Below, piece after piece: positions 1-7,771 of a stretch of 11,273 bases of DNA; position 1 is the stretch's first letter; every line of letters starts with the position of its first letter. Made by a program: the position numbers and the translations under genes. This stretch comes from Planctomyces sp. (GTDB lineage Bacteria > Planctomycetota > Planctomycetia > Planctomycetales > Planctomycetaceae). Location of the stretch: NCBI GenBank assembly GCA_005809115.1, contig SYLK01000848.1, positions 1 to 11,273 on the forward strand, in the 5' to 3' direction. The notes below the pieces were generated by a model. It ran no database searches. It was not told the origin of the DNA and was given only the letters and a program-made list of their open reading frames with translations.

Positions 1-381
1 CCCAAACCGTTCGTCGTCGTGCTGTCAATCACCGTACCAGCAGCGTTCTTCAGGTTCACCGTCACGCCGCTGATACCCGGCTCGGTTCCGTCCTGCACAC
101 CGTTGGCATTCTGGTCGTGCCACACGAAGTCGCCCAGAGCCGCCGTGTTATAGAAGCCGGCGTCCAGCGTCGTGTTGTTGTCGCCCGACGCCAGTGTGAC
201 CTGAGCCGTCATCAGGCTCATCGCCGGATTCGCGTCGCTGTCCTGCGTGTCGTCACCGCCGGCATCCAGCGGACTGACCGAGTTGAAGCCACCCGGCTGC
301 ACGAACTGCACCGAATAGGTCCCCGGAGTCAGGTTCGTGAACGCGTAGTATCCCAGACCGTTCGTCGTCGTGCTGTCAATC
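1..381 (-). repeat. Tandem repeat of 351 bp (117 codons) in the SdrD-like gene
   Basis: Positions 1-30 and 352-381 match at 29 of 30 bases; both encode IDSTTTNGLG on the minus strand. The period is exactly 351 bp, that is 117 codons, which keeps the frame and fits one SdrD B-like domain per unit. One full unit plus the beginning of the next is visible. The near identity at DNA level suggests recent duplication or recombination between units. Confidence 0.75.
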
Positions 382-404
382 GTGACCTGACATGGAAATT
401 CACC
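1..404 (-). CDS. SdrD B-like repeat surface protein, fragment lacking a start codon (probably 5'-truncated gene)
   Basis: The minus-strand frame is open from the TGA at 405-407 down to the left edge, so the product continues outside the window. The translation has hallmarks of SdrD B-like (Cna-B fold) repeats: NGLGYYAFTNLTPGTYSV, then a calcium-binding-like acidic stretch (DAGGDDTQDSDAN), then LGDFVWHDQNANGVQDGTEP, GISGVTVNLKN and again IDSTTTNGLG. Such repeats form rod-like, Ca2+-stabilised stalks in secreted or cell-surface proteins; large tandem arrays are common in planctomycetes (family knowledge). The frame contains no ATG before an internal Met in the calcium region, there is no signal peptide, and repeat homology ends at about 381, leaving only GEFPCQVT before the stop. 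I read this as a gene that lost its 5' part, or as an assembly join inside a repeat array. The family call is firm; the intact or broken status is not. Confidence 0.75.
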
Positions 405-570
405 TCATGCAACGAATCGGGGAACGGAAAATTCTCAAGCGCCACAGTGGCACGAAAACGTCGTTCAAGCTGCGATTCATCGGGTGCTGGGGAATCATCC
501 CCATGTCGACGCGGGGAAATGATACAGATGTCATTCACGTGCTTGCAACCGAAATTGCAAAAAAAATTGT

Positions 571-3500
571 CTACGGGCTCGCAGTGCGGCAGCGAAAGAT
601 CAGGCGTTCGCCGCAACCACGCGCTGCCACAGGAATTTCCGTGATCAGGCCGTTCAGAATCTCATTCGCTTCCGGGTCCACGGCCACATCTTCCGTCAGT
701 ACGATTTCCCCGGCTTCCGCCAGGGCAAGCAGATTGCGGGCGACGAGCACTGTGTTGCCAAAATAGTCCAGGCGATCATTGATCGTCGTCACCAGAGCTG
801 GTCCCCGATGAACCGCCATCCGGTACGGTCTGGCATTCTGCGACTCACGAAGTAGTTGTCTGGCCGACTTCAATGCCGACACCGCATCCGAGAAGGTGGT
901 CAGGGCTCCTTCTCCCGTGATTTTCACGACCGCCCCGCCCCACTGCCGGGCAACCGTTTCGACCGCAGCCAGCGCCGCGCGGACTTCTCCGAAGGCCGGT
1001 CCGTCTCCAACTTCGCCGTAAAGGGCGGCGGCCCACGGGAGATCGACCAGTAACAGAGACACGTTGGACATGGTGACGATCTGACCGGGGGTGAGTACCT
1101 GATCCGGAAACAGTTCACGAAACAGTGCAAGGGCCGAGGCGGCGGCGGCCGTCAGTGCCGTCCGTCGACTGGCCGTCCGCTCCAGACGGACCTGCAGTTC
1201 ACGCGGCGTGTTGTTGTGGAGCGTGATGACCTGGGACCCGGCGCGAAGCCTCGGCACAAGATCAGGCCGAGGTGGCCGCAGCAGCGGCAATTCCCAGCGT
1301 CCGACTGTGCCGCTCGGCGAAACCGCGACATTGACGGCGAATGGCAACTGAGGTCCGCGGACCCGATAGTCACCCTCGCCCAGCTGCAGTTCCAGGGCAA
1401 ATCGCTCATCGGGTGCCATGCGGATCTGCGCCACGACATGCGAGGAGAACGCCGGACCTCCAATGCAGTAGGTCTTCGTCTCCACTGTGCGCAGTTCCGG
1501 ATGGGCACGAAAAATCAGCTCCACCGAATTCGCGAAATCGACCTCGTACCGCAGGTCACATGCCGGACAGTAACTGTGATTCTGCAGTGCCGACAACGTT
1601 TCCTGAACATCTGCCGGAATCTGACATGATGGGCACAGAATATCCCACAGCAGCACCAGCAGTCCTTCACGAGCCCCCAGCAGGCAGGCGGAAACCACCT
1701 GACGCGGATCCAGCTGAAATCGTTCCGCGAATGCCAGCGGGCGAATTCTGGCCACATCCTGATCGGCACCGTGCTGCAGAAACTGGCCGAGCGACTCGGC
1801 CACCACGGGATCAATGCTGCAGCGCCGCAGTGCTTCGAGTCGGCGGTGGAGCAGCGCTGCGCCGGATCGGCTGATGGTCGCCGGCTTCCCGAAAGGATCG
1901 CTTCCCGCACGACTGTCTGCAGACTGCAGCAGAAACTGATCGATCTGCCGATAGACGCTCGAAAATCCGCGAGGGGAACGCCGCCCCAGCTGGAACTTCG
2001 CAATGCAGCGCCCCAGCCAGCTCTTCGGAGCCACCCTCAGTGTCTGCACCAGCCGCGTTGCTCCGCCTGACAATGGCTGCAGCTCCACGATGCTGACGAA
2101 CCACGAGAACGGTCCGGACGAAAATTCCCGGAGCACACTCATTCGGCGACCTTCAATCCATTCATAGGGATGCTCCTGCCATGCCAGCCGCTGTCCGGCG
2201 AGCCGCATTTCCGCAAACCGCTGATTTCCCCGCTCGGAATCCACCCGACTGGTATACCGGACAGCGGGCAGTCCCAGCGCGTGATTGACCCGATCCGTGT
2301 TGGAGATATAGGGCCAGAGCTGTGCCGGAGACGACTGCAGGTCGCAGGAGAACCGAAACTCGAGAACCTCGCCAGCCGACGACACGGGGGTCACCGGATG
2401 CAGTCGCAGCGATGTCGGTTGCCCGTGCAGCAGCTGTTCCAGATCCGCGAGCAGTTCCCCGGCCGTCGGGTAGCGCGCGTCAGGATTCTTTGCGAGGCAC
2501 CGTTCCACGAGCCGACTGACCGCCTCACTGACATTCGGACAAATGGAACTCAGGGAGGGTGGCACTTCGTGGCATTGCTGATTGATCACGGCCACGTGCG
2601 ACTCGCCGTGGAACGGTGGTCTCCCTGCCAGCAGATGGAACAGCGTTGCGCCCATCGCGTACACGTCCGTCCGCGGATCGACCACTTCACCGCGACATTG
2701 CTCCGGAGACATATAGAGCGGAGTCCCCATGATCGTCCCCGCATGTGTAATCGCCATCGACTCGCTCTGCTGCTCGATTCGCGCCAGCCCGAAATCCGCC
2801 AGTTTGACCAGGGGTTCGGTCGGATCAGGCAGCAGGTCCGATTCCGCGGTGACATTCCCTGCGCGGCTGGCAAGGAGCGCCTGAACGAATTTTTGCCCGG
2901 TGCTGCTCAGCAGCAGGTTATCCGGCTTGATGTCCCGATGCACGATGCCCAGCTCATGGGCGATCGACAGTCCGCGCACGGCGTCCGCAGCGAATCGCAG
3001 TGCGACCGGTTCTTCAAAATTCGATGACTCCCGCAGCGCCTGGCCCAGGGTGCCTCCCGGCACGAATTCGATGGCCAGAAAATACGTGCCGTGGTCCTGA
3101 TTGAACTCCAGCAGCCGGGCCACGCAGGGATGCCGCACCTGCGCGAGCAGCCTCGCCTCCCGAGCGAAACGCCGCACGGCTCCGTCACCGGCCGCGACCA
3201 GCGGATTCAGCACTTTTACCGCGACCGTCGCGGCATCGGACGTGTCAACCGCCCGATACACGATTCCGGACGCCCCTTCGCCCAGCTTTTCAGTCAGCTC
3301 GAATCGTCCCAGACAGCTTCGCGCGGCATTCGGCAGGAACGGAATCACCGGAGCCGTCACAGCGATAAATGTCTTCTCCGGATCATTCTCCGCGCCGTTC
3401 ACGGAAATAATTGTCCCTGCGAACGGTGATGAGTGCGCAGTCGGAACCGGCAGCAGCAGTTCACAGAGTCGGCTGCGCAACCTGGCTGCCGACGGCCGGC

Positions 3501-4158
3501 TGTCCGGATCGGGAATCAAAAAATCCCGCAGCAGCTGCTCGACGCCGATTCGCCGCGAGTCGCTGGTGGAATCCGGCGCAGCGACCAGCAGGGCAGCGAG
3601 GACGGCTGCCAGACCGGACACGTCCGAGGCTGCGGAAAGCTCCGATGATTCCGATGACTCCGACCCCGAGCCCCGAATGTCAGCGGCAGGCGTCTGTTCC
3701 GGAAGGCCGCTGATATCGATGAACCATTCCCCGGTCTCCCGGAAGCCGATCGTCTCCGGGGAGATCACTCCGACCACGCTTCCCAGCCGATGGGCTTCTG
3801 ACGTCGCTTCCGAAATGGCAATGCCCAGCTCAAGAATTTCCGGCACGCTGAGCGGGCTGCGCTGCTGACGGAGATTCAGACTGCCTGGCGGTCGCAGTTC
3901 CAGCACCACAAACGGAGGGTCGTGTGCCAGGTCAGCGTCCAGGACGTGTCTCACGGACTTGAGCCGAACCGGAAGTGCCACTCGGACCTGGCGACTGATC
4001 TGATCCCACGACCGCAGCTCACGGCACGCCGCCGTCAGAACGCACAACTCAACCGGTAACTGTTCCGGAGTCAGAGCCACGTACCGTCGGCAGTATTGTC
4101 CGAAGGAGATCGGGGCCTGAACGCTGTGGACGAAAGCCGAATCGAACGGAACGATCAA
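571..4158 (-). CDS. Multi-domain Ser/Thr protein kinase: pseudokinase, kinase, SRPBCC, DUF5939, degenerate class III cyclase
   Basis: Likely cytoplasmic signalling protein of 1195 residues; no membrane segment is seen. Residues ~18-235 resemble a kinase fold without catalytic residues (HRD region replaced by GVISPETI, DFG by DIS). Residues ~285-577 form an intact Hanks-type kinase: glycine loop GEGASGIV at 293, VAVK Lys315, Glu334, HRDIKPDN at 407-414, DFG at 455-457, SPE at 484-486. About 27 extra residues sit between the catalytic loop and DFG. Residues ~595-745 resemble SRPBCC/START (QLWPYISNTDRV, PYEWIEGRR, GGATRLV). Residues ~770-950 match DUF5939, with Cys842/845 and Cys864/867 as a likely metal site, a family usually placed before class III cyclases. 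Residues ~1024-1160 are cyclase-like with lost catalytic residues. The start is TTG at 4158, because no ATG or GTG lies between it and the stop at 4219-4221; the exact start is uncertain. Kinase activity is expected, cyclase activity is doubtful. Confidence 0.95.
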   Translation of the reverse strand: MIVPFDSAFVHSVQAPISFGQYCRRYVALTPEQLPVELCVLTAACRELRSWDQISRQVRVALPVRLKSVRHVLDADLAHDPPFVVLELRPPGSLNLRQQRSPLSVPEILELGIAISEATSEAHRLGSVVGVISPETIGFRETGEWFIDISGLPEQTPAADIRGSGSESSESSELSAASDVSGLAAVLAALLVAAPDSTSDSRRIGVEQLLRDFLIPDPDSRPSAARLRSRLCELLLPVPTAHSSPFAGTIISVNGAENDPEKTFIAVTAPVIPFLPNAARSCLGRFELTEKLGEGASGIVYRAVDTSDAATVAVKVLNPLVAAGDGAVRRFAREARLLAQVRHPCVARLLEFNQDHGTYFLAIEFVPGGTLGQALRESSNFEEPVALRFAADAVRGLSIAHELGIVHRDIKPDNLLLSSTGQKFVQALLASRAGNVTAESDLLPDPTEPLVKLADFGLARIEQQSESMAITHAGTIMGTPLYMSPEQCRGEVVDPRTDVYAMGATLFHLLAGRPPFHGESHVAVINQQCHEVPPSLSSICPNVSEAVSRLVERCLAKNPDARYPTAGELLADLEQLLHGQPTSLRLHPVTPVSSAGEVLEFRFSCDLQSSPAQLWPYISNTDRVNHALGLPAVRYTSRVDSERGNQRFAEMRLAGQRLAWQEHPYEWIEGRRMSVLREFSSGPFSWFVSIVELQPLSGGATRLVQTLRVAPKSWLGRCIAKFQLGRRSPRGFSSVYRQIDQFLLQSADSRAGSDPFGKPATISRSGAALLHRRLEALRRCSIDPVVAESLGQFLQHGADQDVARIRPLAFAERFQLDPRQVVSACLLGAREGLLVLLWDILCPSCQIPADVQETLSALQNHSYCPACDLRYEVDFANSVELIFRAHPELRTVETKTYCIGGPAFSSHVVAQIRMAPDERFALELQLGEGDYRVRGPQLPFAVNVAVSPSGTVGRWELPLLRPPRPDLVPRLRAGSQVITLHNNTPRELQVRLERTASRRTALTAAAASALALFRELFPDQVLTPGQIVTMSNVSLLLVDLPWAAALYGEVGDGPAFGEVRAALAAVETVARQWGGAVVKITGEGALTTFSDAVSALKSARQLLRESQNARPYRMAVHRGPALVTTINDRLDYFGNTVLVARNLLALAEAGEIVLTEDVAVDPEANEILNGLITEIPVAARGCGERLIFRCRTASP

Positions 4159-4301
4159 CGGAAGAAATCCCGACCGGACACAGGAGCCACACAGTCGCTC
4201 GGAAGATAGTAACGCGATTCAGCCGCAGCAGGAAATGACCCCCCGAACGCGCCCGCTGTCAAACCAGCCAGCATGTCAGCGGCAGGAGGGTTCGCGTCCA
4301 T
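4155..4301 (-). CDS. Possible small ORF (48 codons) overlapping the kinase start
   Basis: From ATG at 4301 the frame reads MDANPPAADMLAGLTAGAFG and ends RDFFR at a TGA whose first two bases are the last two of the TTG start of the kinase gene (TTGA overlap), an arrangement typical of translational coupling. The same frame extends upstream to a GTG at 4364 through the 15-bp repeats (VVVSS units). No clear Shine-Dalgarno site precedes the ATG and I recognise no family. It could be a real small protein, a leader that couples translation into the kinase gene, or chance in a GC-rich spacer. Confidence 0.2.
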   Translation of the reverse strand: MDANPPAADMLAGLTAGAFGGSFPAAAESRYYLPSDCVAPVSGRDFFR

Positions 4302-4323
4302 CAGGAGCAGCAATTCCGGCCCT

Positions 4324-4368
4324 GACGAAACCACGACGGACGAAACCACGACGGACGAAACCACGACG
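4324..4368. repeat. 15-bp tandem repeat, three perfect copies
   Basis: The unit GACGAAACCACGACG occurs three times head to tail (4324-4338, 4339-4353, 4354-4368), followed by a diverging GACCGGGAC. It lies in the 245-bp spacer between the UnbV gene and the kinase gene. The unit length is a multiple of three, so copy-number change would not shift the small minus-strand frame running through it. Nothing shows a function. Confidence 0.85.
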
Positions 4369-4403
4369 GACCGGGACAGCCACCAGGGTCCATGCAGATT
4401 CAG

Positions 4404-7346
4404 TCAGGGGTTTCGTCGATGGACGGGATGTCCTTCGGTCAGCACGATGCTCTGGTCGGCCGGAAGGTGTTCGAAAATCTGCTGCTCACCGGACGGCCAG
4501 CGGACGGTCAGGCGGACGACCTGCTGCGATGACCACAGGCCAAACGTGAGCTGCCTCTGGTTGCTGGCCTGATAGCCGTCCCCGGCGGTGAGCCACCCGG
4601 TCCTGACCGTCCCTGAGTCATCCTGGAGCTGCACGACGGCACCGACGGCGTCCCGGGAGGATCGGACGCCGCGCAGTCGCACGGTCAGGAAGTGCCCGGC
4701 ATCCCGAGTCGTATTGGTCACCAGTGCCAGCGGTGCGTCCAGATGAGCAACGGCAACGTCATCGCGGCCGTCGCGATTCCAGTCCAGTCGCGTGACACAG
4801 CGTCCCAGATAACTTCCCTCAAACCATGCTCCCAGCGATTCCGCCGCGATCTCAATGAATCGCCCATGTCCGGTGTTGCGAAAGTACTGCGGCTGCATGG
4901 TCCAGGGTTGTCCGGGAGTACCGCGATCCACATGGCCGTTGCTCACCAGCAGATCGGGCAGTCCATCCAGTTCGCCGTCGATAAACTGCGTGCCAAAACC
5001 GAGCACATTCAGGCTCGGCTGTCGCAGACCGGCTCGGCGTGTCGCATCTTCAAACAGACCACCCGGCCGCTGCGCATACAGGATGTTTGACTCGTGGTAG
5101 AAATTTGTCACGAACAGATCGAGCAGACCGTCCTGGTCGGCGTCAGCCGCGGCGACTCCCATGCAGGCTTCAGGCTGACCGTCACCATTCGTGGCCAGCC
5201 CCATCAGCACGGCGCTCTCCTGAAACAACGGCCGACTCCCGGCTGACCCCGCCCGGGACGTAAAACAGAAATTGGGAACTCCATCGTTGGCCACGAAAAT
5301 GCTCGGGCGCCCTGTACCATTCAGGTCCGCGACGACTATCCCCAGGCCCTTTCCGCCCTCCACCTCGATCCCGCAGTCCACCGTCACGTCCTCGAACTGG
5401 CCGTCACCCCGATTCAGGTACAGGCGATCCTGTGCACCGGCGAAATGACGTGGATCACACAGACCCGAGATTCCCGCGTCCGAGACGCAGACTCGCTCAA
5501 AGACATCCGAGCCGTCCAGGTAATTCACCACGTACAGGTCCGGCAGACCATCTTCATTCAGGTCGGCCATGGCGCTGCTCATGGTCCAGGCATCGCCCGC
5601 CGTGCCGCTCGTTGCGGTCACATCGGAAAATGTCCCGTCGCCGTTGCTGTGAAACAGGCGATTCTCTCCGATGTTGCCCACATACAGGTCCTGGAATCCG
5701 TCATTGTCATAGTCGCCGCAGGTGACTCCCTGGCTGAAGTTCCGGTCGCCTGTCCCAGCGACCGTGGTCACGTCGGTAAATCGGCCGTCGCCGGTGTTTC
5801 GATAAAGGCGATCGGTGTATTCCTGCTGTGCGGGATCCGGCGGCCACGGACAGCCCTGCGCGAGGCACAGATCGAGCCAGTCATCCCCGTCACAGTCGAA
5901 CGCTCCGACCCCTCCTCCGTTGCCTTCGTACATCTTCTGCGTGCCCAGGTGCGGTTCGCCGGCATTGAAGTAAGTGAAGTGGATTCCGGCTGCCCGGGCC
6001 ATGTCGACGAACTCCGGGCGAGGCCAGGATTCGCGGATCGGCACGACCCGTGGTGCCGACCCGGAGGAGTTCGCTTCGCTGGAGAGCGAAAACCGCCGCA
6101 GATCGATCTGCGTGGCGAGCTGCCCGGCAGCGACGGTCTGAACCGTGACACCCGGGAGCAGCCGTTCGAGCCGGATCGTTGTCGTCTGAGCCCATGGGGC
6201 GAGGGGATCACGCCGGAGAGCCAGCTGACACCAGCCCCAGGCTTCCCAGGGTCGTCCCAGCACTTCGGTCAGTTCTGCGGCACGCTGCATGTCGTGCCCG
6301 GTCGCTCCTGACACACCGGCGTTGTAGAGGCTGAGCAGCGTCTTCTCCAGTTCGCTCAGGAGCGCAGCACGCTCCCGAAACGCCCGGGTCTCCTGCGAAT
6401 TCAGCCCGGACTGAAGGTGTGACAGTCGGAAGTGGGCGGTACGGTGGTTCGGATCCCGCTGAATCGCCTCCCAGTAACAGCGCGCGGCCTGTTCGGGATG
6501 GTTTTCCGATTCCGCCTGACGTCCGCGCAGAACCCAGATTTCCGGATGCTCCTCGGCGGCCTCTGGCAGCACCGCATGCCAGGCGCGGAAGGCGTCAAGG
6601 GCCGACTGTTCCCAAAGGGCGGCTCCAAGTCGCACCTGAGCTTCCACATGTTCGACATGTTCCCGCAGAATACGGCGGAGGAGATCAATGGCGTCCTGCG
6701 GTCGCTGTTCGTGCAGCGCGCGGCGCGCCAGCCACAGCAGGATGTCCGGATCCGGAGGATCCGCCTCGATCAGTGGTTTCAGTTCCGCCGGCAGATCGAC
6801 AAACAGGTCCCCATGGCCCAGCAGGATCAGTTCGTCCATGTTGCAGATGCCCTGCTGCAGCAGCTCGAACAGGAAACGACTGGCTTCCCGCCGTCTGCCT
6901 GTCACCGACATCAGAAAAGCCAGCTGGTGCAGAGCCGCTGGATTTTGAGGATCCACGGCGATGACCCGGCGAAGCTGATCCTGTGCCGCGGCAAGTTGTC
7001 CCTGAGCCTGCAGGCGTTCCGCGGCGGTGATCACTGTCTGCCGGGACTCGGAGCTGCCGTCGAGCACAAGATTGTTGTACCAGGCCGCAGCTTCGGCGTG
7101 TCGGCCGGCGGAAGCGGCGGCCTCGGCAGCCAGCAGCAGGGCTTGTGGTCTGAGCTGCGAATGGTCCGGGATTCTGCGCACCAGATCCTCCGCCTCGGCG
7201 AATCGGCCCGCCCTGTGCGCTGCCCGCGCCGACTTGAGAAGTTCGCGCGGAGGCACGGGGTGCGACCCGCGCAGGGCCAGCGCCGCGACGGAGACAGCGA
7301 CGAGCAGAACCAGAAGCAGGATTCTGAACCACAGACCGGGAGTCAT
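4404..7346 (-). CDS. Membrane-anchored TPR / FG-GAP / ASPIC-UnbV (CRTAC1-type) protein
   Basis: A 980-residue protein if started at ATG 7346. An N-terminal hydrophobic segment (~6-25, after WFR) is a signal anchor or uncleaved signal peptide with no lipobox, so the rest should face the periplasm or outside. Residues ~40-395 are helical TPR-like repeats (clearest around EIWVLRGRQAESENHPEQAA). From ~475 come FG-GAP/VCBS blades with calcium-loop motifs: DCDGDDWLDL 484, DYDNDGFQDL 545, DLNEDGLPDL 595, a degenerate DLNGTGRPSI 674, DADQDGLLDL 735, DGELDGLPDL 790, DWNRDGRDDV 855. Residues ~885-971 form the ASPIC/UnbV domain (GAVVQL, TAGDGYQASNQ, VRWPSG). The family is abundant in planctomycetes and its biochemical role is poorly known; a beta-propeller adhesion or scaffold role is inferred. 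An alternative GTG start at 7361 adds MKPVI. I prefer the ATG because the 23-bp motif shared with the phosphatase gene then sits 33 nt upstream, against 32 nt there. The kinase gene follows in the same direction after a 245-bp gap, and no terminator is evident between them. Confidence 0.93.
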   Translation of the reverse strand: MTPGLWFRILLLVLLVAVSVAALALRGSHPVPPRELLKSARAAHRAGRFAEAEDLVRRIPDHSQLRPQALLLAAEAAASAGRHAEAAAWYNNLVLDGSSESRQTVITAAERLQAQGQLAAAQDQLRRVIAVDPQNPAALHQLAFLMSVTGRRREASRFLFELLQQGICNMDELILLGHGDLFVDLPAELKPLIEADPPDPDILLWLARRALHEQRPQDAIDLLRRILREHVEHVEAQVRLGAALWEQSALDAFRAWHAVLPEAAEEHPEIWVLRGRQAESENHPEQAARCYWEAIQRDPNHRTAHFRLSHLQSGLNSQETRAFRERAALLSELEKTLLSLYNAGVSGATGHDMQRAAELTEVLGRPWEAWGWCQLALRRDPLAPWAQTTTIRLERLLPGVTVQTVAAGQLATQIDLRRFSLSSEANSSGSAPRVVPIRESWPRPEFVDMARAAGIHFTYFNAGEPHLGTQKMYEGNGGGVGAFDCDGDDWLDLCLAQGCPWPPDPAQQEYTDRLYRNTGDGRFTDVTTVAGTGDRNFSQGVTCGDYDNDGFQDLYVGNIGENRLFHSNGDGTFSDVTATSGTAGDAWTMSSAMADLNEDGLPDLYVVNYLDGSDVFERVCVSDAGISGLCDPRHFAGAQDRLYLNRGDGQFEDVTVDCGIEVEGGKGLGIVVADLNGTGRPSIFVANDGVPNFCFTSRAGSAGSRPLFQESAVLMGLATNGDGQPEACMGVAAADADQDGLLDLFVTNFYHESNILYAQRPGGLFEDATRRAGLRQPSLNVLGFGTQFIDGELDGLPDLLVSNGHVDRGTPGQPWTMQPQYFRNTGHGRFIEIAAESLGAWFEGSYLGRCVTRLDWNRDGRDDVAVAHLDAPLALVTNTTRDAGHFLTVRLRGVRSSRDAVGAVVQLQDDSGTVRTGWLTAGDGYQASNQRQLTFGLWSSQQVVRLTVRWPSGEQQIFEHLPADQSIVLTEGHPVHRRNP

Positions 7347-7379
7347 GATTACCGGCTTCACAATGAGACAGACAACTGG

Positions 7380-7402
7380 ATTGGTTCAGCGGAGGTTGGG
7401 CG
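7380..7402 (-). promoter_or_regulatory. Upstream element shared with the phosphatase gene (copy 1)
   Basis: This 23-bp stretch (plus strand ATTGGTTCAGCGG followed by AGGTTGGGCG) matches 8652-8674 at 21 of 23 positions. It ends 33 nt before the ATG of the UnbV gene, and the second copy ends 32 nt before the ATG of the phosphatase gene, both in the same orientation. Position and spacing suggest a promoter, operator or leader element; a dispersed repeat cannot be excluded. I do not recognise a named sigma-factor box. Confidence 0.45.
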
Positions 7403-7532
7403 ACGAAAATGGGGGTGACAAGACGCCTGAAGATAACCATGTTTCACTGAGAGACGCTGATTCTGTCACAATCGCATTTTGATCTCGTAACGATTCGAAA
7501 AATCCAGGGCCGACGCTTCCGGGAAAGCGCTC

Positions 7533-7771
7533 AGGACCGGCCAAAAATCAGTTGAACAAATTTTCTGGTCAGGGAAGCGCAGCGCCCCCTGACCAGAATC
7601 ACGCTGGTGTGTGACAGCGGCTGGACCTGAATGTTTCGTTTTGACCGTAAAATGGCTGCATGAAATCATCGGCCAGCTGAGGAACTGATCCAGCGAATCC
7701 GAATTCGAGGTGCAGGACTCATGCGGCCGAAGTTTTCATGAGTTTGTTCAACTGATTGTTTGGCCGGTCCT
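7533..7771. repeat. 239-bp element with 28-29 bp terminal inverted repeats
   Basis: The left arm 7533-7560 (begins AGGACCGGCCAAA) and the right arm 7743-7771 (ends GGCCGGTCCT) are inverted copies of each other, identical except for one inserted base in the right arm. Between them lie a 12-bp perfect hairpin (7563-7598), a nested CGCTGG/CCAGCG pair (7602-7607 with 7690-7695) and a hairpin ACTCATG/CATGAGT (7717-7743). The right arm ends on the first base of the phosphatase stop codon. No transposase frame is inside and no clear target-site duplication flanks it. It could be a MITE-like element, or an extended 3'-UTR structure and terminator of the phosphatase mRNA. Confidence 0.6.
7563..7598. 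terminator. 12-bp perfect hairpin, possible terminator of the phosphatase gene
   Basis: TTCTGGTCAGGG (7563-7574) pairs perfectly with CCCTGACCAGAA (7587-7598) around a 12-nt GC-rich loop. On the minus strand it lies 173 nt after the phosphatase stop and is followed by AATTTGTTCAACTG and then ATTTTT, so the U-tract is weak and distant. It is a stable structure in the spacer between the phosphatase gene and the UnbV gene; the terminator role is only plausible. Confidence 0.4.

Noticed and set aside
329..616. Minus-strand frame of 95 codons between the SdrD fragment and the kinase gene, and the opposite plus-strand frame 392-766
   Set aside because: Both overlap real genes at their ends, show no signal peptide or domain, and have the Arg/Ser-rich make-up of out-of-frame GC-rich DNA. 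The former could have been the missing SdrD 5' end but encodes nothing like it.
2170..3027. Plus-strand frame of 285 codons
   Set aside because: Antisense to the kinase catalytic domain, which has all canonical motifs on the minus strand.
5445..6311. Plus-strand frame of 288 codons
   Set aside because: It lies opposite the FG-GAP region of the UnbV gene, whose domain motifs are unmistakable on the minus strand; this is a codon-bias shadow.
6432..7418. Plus-strand frame of 328 codons
   Set aside because: Antisense shadow of the TPR part of the UnbV gene; no domain and a His/Gln/Arg-rich composition.
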